In this document: positions 46,001 to 59,147 of the stretch, in pieces
Numbering within the stretch: the stretch's first letter is position 1
Layout of the letters: each line of letters begins with the position of its first letter
Origin: Zantedeschia hybrid cultivar
Taxonomy: Eukaryota; Streptophyta; Magnoliopsida; Alismatales; Araceae
Assembly (NCBI GenBank): GCA_030544215.1
Contig: JARZZO010000003.1
Span: forward strand, 25,305,879 to 25,369,878
Direction: 5' to 3'
Length of the DNA stretch: 64,000 nt
Made by a program: the position numbers and the translations under genes
The notes under the pieces: generated by a model
What the model was told of the DNA's origin: nothing
The model's database searches: none
What the model saw: the letters and a program-made list of their open reading frames with translations, nothing else

Positions 46001-46770
46001 CATCTCATTTACCTCATCATTTCATCTTCCTTGCTGTCTCTAGCCTCATCTCTCCTTGCAAACTAATTTCAGACATCAACAATGAGGAATTCTTACACAA
46101 ACAGTAAGATTCCTCTTACTACAATGGCCATGATGACATGACAATCCTCACTTGCTAACGTTGATAAACTTGGAATTCCTTGTGGCCATTAACATCCTCT
46201 CAAATGACCCAATAGGCAAGATGATGAAGCACGATTCTTTTGGCAAGCATAACAGATAAGGGAGGTTGAGTCCCTCTCTTCGTCCTCTCACCACTCCTGG
46301 GTTCCCTATGTCCCCATCCTTTCTTCTCCCTTCTCTACAAGCCAGGGATGAATGATGTTTTTCCTTCTGGGTGTGGGGGTTAGTAGGGGTGGAGGGGGGG
46401 AGAATACAGCTATACATAGTATTTGTCAATTTTTTTAAACAAAAGTTCATTTCAATGTTGTTTGATATTTTCTTTCGTATAAGCATAATCATTTATTTTT
46501 GATTTTACATTAATTCTAATTTACAAAATTTTGTTATATCAAAAAATAATTGAAGCATTGAATGTTAAAATTGAGTTACAAACCTATCGCTGATCCACTA
46601 TGACTTGTATTTACGGATAACAAAACTTTATAGATCATAAGATAGTGCACAAAAGAAATACATAAAACTAATTTGACAAAGTGAAGCATCAAGATTAACA
46701 ACTAACAATGATAAGTAGCATACTAATCATTGGATTCTAAAACTCACAAGAATTGGAATTAACTTAAGAA

Positions 46771-46812
<42 letters not shown>

Positions 46813-48328
46813 GAACAAGCTCAAACTAGCAGAATAGGTTCTCAGTGTGGTGAAGAGAGGGGCCGATAGAATGGTGTAACTTGATTGCTGCTGTAAAAAG
46901 GATTTCTAACTTCTTCATTTGGTTAAGTCACGCTAATGTGAGAGCGCCGTATAGAAATGTGCTCTAAGTGGTAACATAGCTGGCAATGTGGAGAAAAATT
47001 GAGAGTTTCCCTTCCTCAAACTTTTGTTTTGGAAGGTGGGAAATAAAAGTTTTGAGAATGTTGGGGTAGCATGTCTGGCAACATGCAGAAAAGTCAGGAA
47101 AGGAAAATTTTCCCTGCAAACTGTCACTAAAATCAACTTTAGGGTTTGGTGAGGGGGATTGCAATTAACTGAATGGAAGATGTTTCCATCAAATCTTCTA
47201 CACCAAGATAAGAAATTCAGAGCAGGTGGGCATGGCCTCCCTTGGGTCTGCACCTGCTACAAGTGTTTATCTCCCTGTCGATGTCTCTCAAGTCTTAACC
47301 ACGTTTCTGGACTGTGAAGATGCCACCTAGGCACTGGTTAGTTTGGCGCCTAAATGCTTAGTTGCTCAGGGAGCCCAAAAGGGAGCTAGTAACAGTACCA
47401 TCAAGAGGGAGGAGGTTAGAGATACAGCTCTGGTGTACTCTCATTTAGTTTGTAGACTCTTTGCCAATGTGCCCAGCCGCAGCAGGTGCACTGGCATTGT
47501 TGCCAAACAGGGAGGATCTAGGGCGTGGAGTGTCTCACATTTGGTTGACAGTAGCCTGTTCATCTAATTCAGCAGTAGGGTGATGCCAGATGGAATTCCA
47601 TGGACCACATGATTAGGGGTGGATGGCTGACAATTTGAGGTATGTAATGGAAGCCAGGTATTGGAGCAACATGCTCAAGGAACATAAATGAAACTGGGTG
47701 GAAATCATCGTGCTGCCTCTTCGTTTATCGAGGAGGGATGTTGTGCTGTGGAACACGGAGGAGGCAAGTCATGCCATTCAAATTGATGTTGTGCTTCTTG
47801 ATACTCAGCTTCTGCCTGCTGGTGCTTGGGCATTGGTAGCCAGGGATGTGGAGACCTGGCCGCTGGGGTGGATTTGATTCGTTGGGATTTTCCTTCTGGG
47901 TTTGATTTAGAGATAGTGGGAGAAAGGTGGGAGAGAGGGGGAGGGAGGCCAAAGTCTTTGCTGGAGTTGGTGGTGCAGAGACCTAGAACCAGTGGCCTGC
48001 CGGCAGAATAGGAGCTGGAAATCCTGGGGAGGGGCTTGGGAAGAAGATGACAGAGGAGGAGCACTTTAGGGATATGGGATACCAGACCTCATGGATTTCT
48101 TGGTGAATTTATTGAGCTGTGCTTGGTTTCAGGTTCTAATTCAAGTTTGAATTAGAACAGTTAACCATTGCCTGTTTGGATGGTTAATTAAGTGGAATTA
48201 AATTGGATTCAGATGCATTGATAATGTGTCAATTGAGCAGGTCCAACGAGGGCCCAATAGGATTGGAGGCTTGATCAAAGCTTAAGGGGTTCTTTTTTCT
48301 GTTTAACCATTCGAACTTTTTTTTTTAA
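46001..48328. other. Intron sequence, no gene recognised
   Basis: Contains a (TA)n microsatellite at 46773-46809 and otherwise unassigned DNA. Short ORFs (for example around 46933-47253 and 47705-48064) show no known motif. Confidence 0.35.
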
Positions 48329-48376
48329 CCCTTACTCAAAGCAACTATGGTGCCCTTACTCAAAGCAACTATGGTG
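48329..48376. repeat. 24-bp tandem duplication
   Basis: CCCTTACTCAAAGCAACTAT plus GGTG occurs twice in a row. Confidence 0.9.
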
Positions 48377-48461
48377 CATATGTATTCTTGTTGTATGGAA
48401 ATCATGGTATGCTTTGTGAATGACAAAGGGACAGGGTGGCAAAACTGGATACGGTTTGATG

Positions 48462-48681
48462 GTGGCATCATATGTGAGTCTCTGAAGCATGTGGAATGAC
48501 GGAAATCGGGGGGGTGTTTAATGAGCACACATGTACTTCACTACGAGGAGAGAACAGATGTTGTGGGCTAGTGGCATTGCATATGAGCTTTCGAAGCATG
48601 TGAAATGACAAAAAATGGAGGGTGTTTACTGGGCGCACATTAGCTTCACTGTGAGGAGAGATTGGATGTTGTGTTGTTAAC
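48462..48681. repeat. About 110-bp tandem duplication
   Basis: Two diverged copies (48462-48570 and 48571-48681) share GAAGCATGTG(G/A)AATGAC, GGGTGTTTA, and the phrase GAGGAGAGA..GATGTTGTG. Confidence 0.8.
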
Positions 48682-49520
48682 TCTGAATGGGTAAAATTTC
48701 TAGAAAATATGAATAAAATTGATGAATCTATTTTGGTATGTATTTAGGGCTGGAGCCTTTGTGTTCATAGGGTTGTGATGGTCGATTATTCATAAAAGTG
48801 CTGCCCAATGTCATGAGGCTCTTGCCACTTTGGGTTTTGAAAACTTGCTGAACTGGCCAAATCCTCTCTGTTTCCAATAGAGAGAGAAACTCCTAGAACT
48901 GGTTTGTTTTGGCCAAACTGGCATTGGAATATAAACTGAAATTGAAATTGACCAGGATCGCTCTGATTCCAAAATCTTATTTTTAATTCTTTGTTTTCCT
49001 TATATCTTTGCCCTAGCTTGAGACCCTTCAAGCTTAAATACTACTCATCTTTGTCGACTCACAAGGAGGATCTTGTTGAGTTCATTTTTGAGGAGACTCA
49101 TCGGTAGGCTTTTAGTCTTACTCCACTTGACTTAAATATTGTATTTGCCACCTTTGCTTGCCCACTAGATCCTTACGGTATGTCGCAATCCTTTTTTCTG
49201 TGGAATCCTCCTGACTCTATTGGTTCTGCCACATGGGCCTTCTGCCACTGTTGCTACCAATGCGACCATGACAAGGACTATCAGAAGCTAGATCCTAAGC
49301 ATGCTCATGTCAACATTGTCATTAATGTCCCAAAGGCAACTCGAACTAGATCTTCTACAATCTTTCCCTCTCACTCTGCAGTGATCACCAAGCTTGCTTC
49401 ACTAGCCATTTATTAGGCTTAACTTGCCAGTCAGATTCAATAGCTTTAAGCCTTTAACAAATGCTTTAGTCTATTGGTCTCTCCTCTAGTTCTGCAACTT
49501 CTGTCTTGTCTATGTCTTTC
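48682..49520. other. Intron sequence before hAT-1
   Basis: No gene recognised. A plus-strand frame at 49180-49416 is protein-like in places but matches nothing I know. Confidence 0.3.
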
Positions 49521-50940
49521 TTTGGGACCAAGGTTCGCCGTATCATATCGGATTGGGCTGACTCGAACGAGTCGACTCATATTTGGGCCGACCGATCTGC
49601 TGGCACGCTTGAATTGGACGATCCAGCTTGGATAGTCTCCGGATCGCACCGACTCGAGCCGTATCGGGTCCAACTCGTACGGGATCGCACAATACGGGCT
49701 CGAGCCGCTGTGATCCGGTGTGAGCCGGTCGCGGTTAGCCTCGAGTCGGTGCGATCCGGCCCGAGTAGGACCTGATACACCTAGATCCGATATGAGACAC
49801 CCTAAACCCCCCTTTTCCTGTTTGTTGCGTTTTTGTTTGGACAGAAACACAGCAGATGAAGCACCGACACCTCTCTAGCCCTTCCCCCCTCTTCTTTCTT
49901 CCATTTCTTGGTGTTTTTGGGAGATCCAAGGGGTTTTCAAGCTTTGGAGGTGATTTTATTGGTGGAGAAAGGTTTTTCTAGCTTCAAGGACCATTTTCAT
50001 CCGACTTGAAGGTAAGCATTCGAACCTTATTTTTTTTTTGATTTTCATCTTCTTTTCTTGTTGTTTGACGTTGTTTAGGATATTAAAACATGAAGAATAG
50101 GTATATCTATTGCCTCTTTGTAATTTTGACATGAAAAAATTAGGATTTATTCAAATTTGAGGTTGATTTATAGATTTTTATTAAAAGCTAAAAATACAAA
50201 AAAATTAAAAAAACAAAAAAATGATCTATTAATGTGGTTATAGGTATAGATCTATGACTTTCACATGTTTGGTGAAATTTTGATTCAAAAGTTTAGGGGT
50301 ATAGAGAATAATTTATTAATATGATTATTAAATTATTAAATAAATTTAAAAATATAAAATATTTTATAAATTGTCTGCTTTAGAAGTAAAACTATCTAAA
50401 TAAACATGCAAGGCAACATGATTAGATTTATGTTTTAAATATAAATTTTTTAGTTTTAAATATTACTTTTTAAGTAACTAATATAATTAATGGTATAATA
50501 TATCATTACTTAATGTTTTTTAAATGTGATACTTATATACAAATTTTAGACATGGCTCAAATTTTATTTGTGTTCTTCATGCACATTAAAATTTAAATAT
50601 GTTCAATTAATATTTGTAATTAGTTTAATTTATTAAGTTTATTTTAGTAATTTATTTATTTTTTAAATTAATAAGAAATAGTAAAAATTCTTTTCATGTA
50701 AGAAAAATTTTAGTAGCACTTCAAGTCATGCTTTTTTAAATATGTCTAATTAATATTTATAATTTATTTAATTTGTTAAGTTTATTTTGATAATTTGTTT
50801 AATTTTTTTAAATTAATGAAAAATGTAAAAATTCTTTTATTGTAAGGATAATTTTAACAACAGTTCAAGTCATACTTTTCTTAGTTTTTGTTTAATGTAT
50901 TTTTTTGTTTTTGTTTTTCTTTTGTTTGTTGCAAGTAGAT

Positions 50941-53372
50941 GGTCGCCCTACCCCCTCGTCGAGAGTCTGGAGACATCGGATGGCAGTATGGGACCATGGT
51001 TGATGGCAATAGACACAAGTTAAAGTGCAACTATTGTTAGTTTATAGAACAAGGCGGTGTTGTTTCTCGATTGAAGAAGCACTTTGTAGGAGGAAAACCA
51101 GTTGGAAAAGTTTGAAGGGAAGTCCGCTTAAGAAGGCTGCATACAAAGAGAGGGAAGAACGCATGATCTACGTAGTTGTCGGTTGAAGGAGGCTAGACTG
51201 AGTCTGATGATGATGATGATGATGTTCAAGAGGTACATGGTCGTGAGCCGCCTCCTCCACGTACTCGGCGAGTGTTGGACCTCAGTAGGCATGCGTATCG
51301 GGAGAGAGAATTTATGAGAGCTCAGGGGGTCCACTTTCAAGGAGCAGAGCTGGGTGTTGGTGGATCATCAAGTCCTGGTAGGAGCTTCTTTAAGGAACAT
51401 GCTCAACTTAGGAGGAGTATATCCTCCTATTTCACTAGTGGATTAGCACCTATAGGTCGGCCTCAGAAGCACAAGTCAGACACCCCTGTTGAGGAGGTTG
51501 ACCCTTGTATGTTTCCTAAGGAGCGTGGGAAACAAACAAGAGTTGATGATAGCTACGAGAAGAGTAGTCCAAGATATATATTGGGAAGGGCTGTTGTAAA
51601 ATTTTGGAATCATGCAGGCATCTCCTTTAATGCAGCAAACATCCCTTATTATTTTAGTATGATCCATAAAGCACAAGCTCATGGGTTACATGTTAAACCT
51701 CCTACTCTAAAAGAATTGGCAGGAAAATATCTTGATGATGAGATCAAGGAGATCAAGCAGTACATTGATTCATTCAAGAAAAAGTAGGAGAAGTATGAGG
51801 GTTATCCTGATGTGTATGATTGGTCAGAGACCACCAAAAGCAATCTTATTAATTTTCTTGTGTAGTACGAGTTTGCGATAGACAAGTATTTTATCATAAG
51901 TCTGTGGATGCATCAAATCAGATACATAGTCATGAGTACATTCTGTAACTTAGATAGCGTTGTAGAGGAAATTGACGAGAAGTACATTATCCAAGTGGTG
52001 ACAGATAATAACTATGCATACAAGAAGGCAGGAGAGGAACTAATGTTCCGCATACCTCATTTGTTCTGGACCCCATGTGCAGCTCATTGTGTAGATTGAA
52101 TGCTGAAAGAAATTGGATAGCTAGACACTGCCAAGAAGAATGTTGCCACGGCACAGAAGATTACACGATATATCTACAACCATTATTATATGTTGAGACT
52201 GATGAGGGGTCATATGCATGATGAGTTGTTAAGGCTTGTCATCACAAGATTTGCCACTAACTTCATTACCTTGCAGAGTATGTTGACACATGAAGTAGGG
52301 TTGAAACAAATATTTAGAAGTGACAAATGGTTGCACTCCACGATTGCTACGATATACAAGGGAGAGAAGATTGAAGGCTTGATGAATAATAGTGATTTTT
52401 GGGTGAAGATAAAGTTTTGTACAGTTTATTGAGTCATTATATAAGGTCTTGCACGATTATAGTAAGGAGGTGGGACTTCCAGATAGGTAGAGAGTTGTAT
52501 ATGACAGGTGAAAAATTTACATTTCATGACCTTTGATGATAATTTGTACTTTTTGAGTAATGCTTTATAGGTGACACTTATTATAACGTATTATCTTCAT
52601 CCGGTATTTCAGTATGTCCATGCGTTAGCATATGATGATGACTTGATTGCAGCCGTGACAATGGTGATCAACCGACTTGTGGATGATCCGAATGCAACAG
52701 TGGAGGCGATTAATGTAGGATACTTGATCTATTCTTATTTCATTTCTTTGCGTCTGTTATGCAACGGTCCTAATAATGTTGTTAATTATGTAGATGAAAT
52801 TTTTTTAGAAGGTAATAGGGACCTTTGTAGAGCCATCAGTTATAGTTGGCCGTGAGAGATCTGATACTAGTATAAAAAAAATTGTTTAGAGAAAAGTTTC
52901 ACATACTTGTCTTTCTATTTTTCATATCTTGATAGAGACTTCTATTATTTATTTTGTAGTTGACTGGTGGTCAAATTTTGACAAGTCTGAACCAAAGTTG
53001 AGAGAGATAGCCATCAAGGTCTTGTTGCAGACTTCTTTCTCCAGTAGACGTGAGTAGAATTGATTTACCTTTGCACTCATACATACAAAGATCAGGAATC
53101 GCTTGTCACACATATAGTTAGACAAGTTTGTGTATGTCCACTACAATATGAGATTGATGATTAAACATTTGCAACATGATGTAAAGAAGGAAAATGATGA
53201 TTATAATCTCACTGATCTTAGTTACTTTCGAGATGATGAGGATCCTGTGGTTGCTTGGAATGCCAGAACAACATATCGTGGGGAGTTAGAACTTGATGAG
53301 ACAGTAGATCCTGATGAGGGCCTTCATCCTAACACCTTTTTGGCAGCAGATGTATCAGCAGTAGTAGGCTAG
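50941..53372 (+). pseudogene. hAT transposase pseudogene (BED finger, DUF659, hAT dimerisation)
   Basis: A start at 50941 gives a BED zinc-finger segment with DIGWQYGTMVDGNRHKLKC, then broken by a TAG (about 51037) and a TGA (about 51114). The DUF659-type core follows: LGRAVVKFWNHAGISFNAAN (about 51590), then VVTDNNYAYKKAGEEL and PHLFWTPCAAHCVD (51990-52100), then LITRFATNF-like (VITRFATNF, about 52230) and FINRLVDDP-like (VINRLVDDP, about 52665). The C-terminal dimerisation block has WWSNFDKSEPKLREIAIKVL (about 52965-53025). An acidic tail ends in VHYNMRL...DDEDPVVAWNAR (53130-53290). hAT transposases cut and paste DNA as dimers. Multiple stops and at least one unspliced intron-like gap show it is inactive. 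Confidence 0.88.
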
Positions 53373-54228
53373 GACAGAGACTGATGATGAATATATTGCT
53401 GGACAAGGTCATGATCAGGAGGTTGACTTAGGGGCTAATGATGATGATGATGATGATGATCAGGTCACAAAGGGCAGAAGCAGAGTAGCTCGGGATGATG
53501 ATATAGAGTGGGAGCAGTTAATGTAGGGTCCTGCACCTTAGCATCCTCCATTTGCACCTGCACCTTAGCGTCTTCTAGTTGCACCTACACCTAGGCGTCC
53601 TCCAGTTGCACCTGTATTTTGGCATCCATTTAGATCTCAGCCTATCCAGAGTGGAGGTGCACATAGACAATTTTCTAGTCAGAGTTCACGTCATTCCAGT
53701 GTACGCCCTCCAGCACACGTCCCAACTGGTGTAATCTAGAAGCAAGCAGGTGGTAAAGAAGTAAGCTCAAAGAAGAAGGGATGGAGTAGCATGAAGTCCC
53801 AGATATCAAAGGTGTTAGGAGGATCCAAAAAGGACAAAAAGAAGAGGGATGCAGTCTCAGATGATCTACTTGACATTGCAGACTTAGATATACTAGATCC
53901 TAATGATCAAGATGAGACACTATCTCCTTCTGATATCAGAGTCTCAGAGAGTGGATCTGATTAGCTGGAGATGACACAGATGGTGGTGACGAGGGTGGTG
54001 GTGGTGAGGGTGCTGTTAGTAATGGTCGTGGTCCTAGTGCCAACCATGCTAGTGGGGGTGGTGATAGTGCTAGTCATGCTAGTGAGGGTGGGGGAGGTAT
54101 GATCATTTTTATTGCGGAGCAGGACTTCACGCATGTTACTCAAGATAATGACCATAGAGCTCGTCAGGCAGATGACCTTGTGGAGACACTACCTCGAGCT
54201 CTGATAAAGGTTTCATATTGTCGAAGGG

Positions 54229-54904
54229 TAGGGTTGTCAACGGAGCGAATACAGAGCGGATATCACAATATCCGACTCCGCTATGTTTTATATTATCCGA
54301 ATATCCGACTCCGGATGCTATCTAATGGATAATAATTTTTTCTATCCGAATTCGACTTCGCCGGATAATCTTCGAATTCGGATAATAATTCGAATACTTG
54401 ATTATTTCAACTTTGTCTTGTAACTTATGATTTGTAAATTTTATTCTTTGTATAGTTCATGAATATCATAGATTTAAATTAATAAATATTCAAGTTATAA
54501 ATATTTAGATAAATTTTAAATAATTTAAATACTTTATTAAATATGCTTTTGATAATAACAAATGACATAAAATTTATTTAAATAAGTAAAATCATTAAAA
54601 ATAAAAATCACAATAACTTCATTATTATTGCTCAACACGGCTTAAGCATACTTCAAATATCAAATTTATCGTTTACTTAAACATATAAACATCATTAAAA
54701 TTAAAAGAACTTATCAAAATACATAATCGATCGGATAATAATCGGAGCAGATATTTAGTTTTCGTTTTCGCTTCGAATATTAATCGAATAATTAAATGGA
54801 TGTTCGGATATATTCGTCGAATGTTCAAATCGGATAAATATCCAACTAATCGGATGCGGATATGAATCGGAGTCGGATATTATGCAGATCCGTTGATAGT
54901 CCCA
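54229..54904. mobile_element. hAT-type MITE nested in hAT-1
   Basis: Ends TAGGGTTGTCAACGGA and the reverse complement of TGGGACTATCAACGGA, flanked by TCGAAGGG (54221-54228) and TCAAAGGG (54905-54912), an 8-bp duplication with one mismatch. Subterminal regions are filled with ATATCCGA(C/A)TCCG and its complement, and the centre is AT-rich. No ORF of note. Confidence 0.9.
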
Positions 54905-55056
54905 TCAAAGGGGGCAGTAGGTAGACATGCCAGATTAGATGCGCACTGACTCATCCTTAGATGATGAATGTTATTATGATCCTGAGCCTGGCACCATCAT
55001 GTATGAGTACGGATTGCACAATATGATGAGAGAGTTTGATAGGCTGATCACACAAG

Positions 55057-55551
55057 ATGAGAGAAGCTCAGGTATCAGATAGCATAGTTCTAATGCATCT
55101 AACTCTTATCGGCGGCCACAGACAGGCTATGAGTATATCGTATTATAGTGGTGATCATTCGGTCTTAGGATATCAGCAGTCAATATTGGTTCCGTATAGA
55201 TACTCTACTTCAAATGCATATCCATATGGTAGTTACAGTTATGGTAAATGTGTACCTTATGTTCCTGTAGTACCACAGCTAATAATGTACACATCGAGTC
55301 ATGTGGCATATCAACAGTACTTAGTAGATTATCATGAGAGATATAGCTCCTATATGACTTGGAGCCAATATCAGGACTATGTGCTGTCTAACTATCAGGT
55401 TCGGTTACTAGGAGATACTCTGACGAGGACTTATAGCTATGACATGCCTACACAGTATCTATATTGGGGCCATGATTGGTATTTGATTCTTTACTTTTAT
55501 TGTAGTCTTAAACTCTTAATGTCTTTGTCTTATATTAATATGGTTCAATAG
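55057..55551 (+). pseudogene. Tyrosine-rich C-terminal ORF of hAT-1
   Basis: A 164-codon frame extremely rich in Tyr, Ser, Gln and Val (for example YGSYSYGKCVPYVPVVPQ). The hAT-2 transposase in the same window ends in a Tyr/Gln/Gly/Ser-rich tail as well, so this is likely the tail of the hAT-1 protein, now separated by stops and by the nested MITE. It begins with an ATG only by chance. Confidence 0.5.
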
Positions 55552-56575
55552 TTCAAATGAAGATTATGTTGTTAAATTATTTTATCAATTCTTCTTTTGC
55601 AGATGCCCCGTGAGTGAAGTCATCCGGTATGGGACCACGGGTACACAGTCCTAAGAGATTGATGGATCCATTATCTTTACTGTGGACATCTTGTTAGCGG
55701 TATCCATCGTTTCTCGGAATATCTTGCAGGGATATGCAGAGATAACATTCCATGTCCTTCAGTTCCGCGTGATGTCTGTGTACAGTTCTAGAGGTTTTTG
55801 AGGCAGGAGGAGGCATCATCTAGTACGGGACCTTGACAGCTGACAGTTAGGCCACCTATAACATCGACTCGTCTATCGTCATCTACATCGGCAAGAGGAT
55901 CTAAGATGGAGATTGTGGATGCAGTGCGAGCATTCTTTTCAAAGTTTCATGTTCTATCTATTGTTGTCCACACATCATTATTTGTTCAGATGGTTAGATG
56001 TATTCAGAGACAGCCACATGTTCTATCTCCTATCCATATTGAGTTAGACTTTGGTAGAGAGGATGAGGGGTTTTTTGTTTCTTCTGATGACTTTAATGAA
56101 GATGATTGAGTTATTTCATCACTCATGTACTACATATGTCATTTATATTATTATCTCTGAGAAACTTATGAGTTTTCAGTGTTGATGCTTGAAAATTTAC
56201 ATTTGATCATTTTATGAGATTTGGTGTGCCACTTTCTTTTGGAAATTAATATTTATTGTATTAAATTTCTCTTAATTAGCATGCTAGAGTATCATTTTTC
56301 CATAGTTATATATATGAAATTGATGTTTTCCTCTTAAACATGACTCATAATCATTTATTGTAACAAGAAACATCAAATAGAGTTTATAAAAGTATATATT
56401 TATTTCAATAAATTATATATTTCTTTCCAAAAGAAAAAAAATCTTGAACCAGCCTGAACCGGCTCGACTCGTATGACTCGTGCAAGTCGCCCGAGTCGGG
56501 CCGATCTGGATCGGATCCAACTTGTAGCTGGTCAGACTGATCCGGATCTACAATACGGCGAACCTTGTTTGGAAC

Positions 56576-57514
56576 CACTTCTATATGGATTTGAGACTTT
56601 AGGGCTTCCGACCATGGTACCATATGACATTAGGTGGCTTCTTACGTGTAGACTACACCTCGTTTCCATTTGAATTCCAAATACACAGTGCTGATGGCAC
56701 TCCACTTCATCTTTTTAAGTGCGGATTCTTCTCTCTCCAGTTCAATCCCTCTGGCTGTTTATGCTTTCCCGTGCACTACAGTTAATTTTCTATGAACTCG
56801 GCTTCTATTTGCTTGCTTATTGACTCTGGTTATACTGTTTCATTCACTACTTTTTATTCCATGTAGGATTTGTGTACAGAGAGAAAATTGGGACTGGGAA
56901 TAGAGTGGGCGATTTATATCATTCTAAGCATCTGTATTTGCCACCTCAACCATTCTATCCCCTTCATGTTGTGTGGCATTGCCTTTTACATTGTCAACTT
57001 GTGGCATCAAAGGCTCAGGCAGTTAATTGCATCCCAGCTTTGACGTATATTTCTAGGAATCTTTTCTTCTCTAGAGTCTGTCTCTTTTACGCCCTTTAAT
57101 CTTGTTTGTTTAGATACCTGGGTCCAACTCCTTTTCCTAAATGATACAATTTGTTTATTTGCATCCCAGCTTTGGTCAATTTTACAGCCTTATGCTTGGT
57201 TTTTGCAAAGAGGCTGTTTCCAGATTTGAACCTGTGTCATCATCCAGGTCACAACTCACAATGGAGCGACCTTACTAGGTTTTTGGCTTCCTTTGGAGGG
57301 GACGTGGAGACCACAAGTTTATCTCCAGATATATCATATGTATACATACACTTACATACGTGACACTGTACATGTTGGAAATTCAGTTTGTCTCCTTTTC
57401 TACAATGGAAAAAAATCTGCATGTTTTTTCTTTTCATTGCAGCAACTTAATGTAGGATCTTTGTTGTAGTTTTTACACATTAGTAATGATGAGGAAATTC
57501 TGTTGTGGCTACAG
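56576..57514 (+). other. End of the 21-kb intron, no feature recognised
   Basis: T-rich intron leading to the acceptor GGCTACAG. A TTTGCATCCCAGCTTTG phrase occurs twice (about 57029 and 57159). No TE end recognised. Confidence 0.4.
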
Positions 57515-57684
57515 GATTGCTGATTCAGTGGGAGAGATTTTAAAGGGCATTCGTTGCTACTTTGACAAGGCACTGCTTGCTATGCTGTTGTACAAAAATG
57601 AGCGTGAACAATATCATGAAGCAGTTGGTGATAAAGTATCTCCTTCGACTGTATATGGTGCTGAACATCTACTTCGCCTCTTTG
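57515..57684 (+). CDS. MRG1/MRG2-like: MRG-domain protein gene, exon d
   Basis: Bounded by GGCTACAG and GTACAA. It encodes, after completing the split Met codon, IADSVGEILKGIRCYFDKAL, then AMLLYKNEREQYHEA and SPSTVYGAEHLLRLF, the central helices of the MRG domain. It ends one base into the next codon, where family members continue with VKLPELL. That next exon was not seen in the remaining 6.3 kb, so another long intron is implied. There is no inactivating change. Plant MRG proteins are chromatin readers; in Arabidopsis MRG1 and MRG2 act redundantly in flowering-time control. Confidence 0.95.
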
Positions 57685-59147
57685 GTACAAACTCAGTGCC
57701 TTATTCCCTGTTCTCCTTTCTATTTCCTGATTCTTCCTTTTGGTTTCTGGTAGATTGCAAAAAGGATTTGCTAAATCAGAACAGTTTTTATTGATTCCGC
57801 CTATTTTTTATACATTCTTCTGAATATGCCAATTGAAGTACTTAAAATTAGCCAGTTATGACTATTGGTTTCTCATACCTAGATCAGCATCTTACAGTAT
57901 ATTCCATCGTAATTTCGCAGCATACTATTAACCAAAAAGCTTAAGGACTGAGTACATGTATATGGTCCTTTTATATGGTTGCATCTAAACCCAGAGGATA
58001 ACCTATATTCTCTTAAAAAGCCAATGCTATGACATGTTCAAGCAAAATGTTTACTATTAGTTTGAATGGAATAAGTTCTCCCAACGAGATTATTAGGATA
58101 CTTTTGTTGGAAAGGTGCGCCATGATTGTTTTATGATGGCAGATATTTAAAATCTGTATGGGGCCTTTCAGCATCCAGTTGTTTCCCTACAATCAAGATA
58201 TTTGTGAAAGTGGCCATATTGATTGATGGATATACTTATCTATACACTTGTAATTTTCGCTAATCTCAATCTCAAACATGAGACTCATCGATATGGATCT
58301 GAGAAGGGACATTGTTGATGGAGGAGCATCGGCTATGGTTGACCGATGATGTCATTTGAATGCTTGGTTGCTCATTTCTGTTCTGTTTCCTTTTTCTTAG
58401 TGATATGTGGTAGTCTGCTAATTTTTGGGTTGGTTAGGTGTATTTTTGTTAAGAACTGAAAGTGCTGAATATTGTTGAAGTTGGCCCTATTATAAATATG
58501 ATCATTAGGCCCTAGTCTCAGGCTAATGAAGTTTGCAGAAAAAGGATTGCAGGTGCACTGCTGCACATGGAGGGAAGGATGGATGGAAAGTGTTTAAATG
58601 ATGTCTTTGGCGTGATGGTCTTGGGTTCGTTAAAAGCTCGCAGCAGGAAGAAAGTGGTCCAAATGAAACTTTCACATTTTCTCATGTCTCTACAAGATTT
58701 GCAAACAAGAAAGGAGGCTGATGAGAAGGGAGTTGAAGGATTTCTTCCTCACTTCTATCCTTTCACAGTGGGACAGCCAGGAAAAGAATAACTGACTCTG
58801 GGCATGGCAGTGTGGAAGGGAACCTGACTTTGACAGTAACAACTTGGTGATGAAAATGGGCGGGGAAAATGATGTAGATGGTGGCTTTATATGCTGGTGG
58901 TGACAAGAAGAAGGTGTGACGGAGAGGAAACACAAAATGGGAGGGGAAGGGATGGTGAGGGTTCTATGCTGGGGGAGGAGAACAATGACAAATGGTAGTA
59001 GCAGCAAAAGCAGATGTGGCGGAGATGAAGGGAATTGGGTGGTGTCTTGTTTGCAGAGAATGACCCACCTAGAAAGCAAGGAAGGATAAAAAATGAGGCA
59101 CTGATCAGTTCAGCCCAGACTAATCGGATTGGCCAATCAAATCTGAT
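57685..59147 (+). other. Intron after exon d, no gene recognised
   Basis: No exon, TE motif or RNA gene was recognised. Pro/Ser/Leu-rich minus-strand frames at 58690-59170 look compositional. Confidence 0.4.

Larger units (their letters stand above)
49529..56567 (+). mobile_element. hAT-1: 7-kb hAT transposon with decayed transposase
   Basis: Perfect 15-bp terminal inverted repeats CAAGGTTCGCCGTAT (49529-49543) and ATACGGCGAACCTTG (56553-56567) are flanked by TTTGGGAC (49521-49528) and TTTGGAAC (56568-56575), an 8-bp duplication with one mismatch. Subterminal zones (49550-49790 and 56450-56550) are dense in GACTCG, GATCCG and CGGATC motifs, as expected for transposase-binding sites. The coding part lies between about 50940 and 55550. 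A 676-bp MITE is nested at 54229-54904. Confidence 0.95.
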
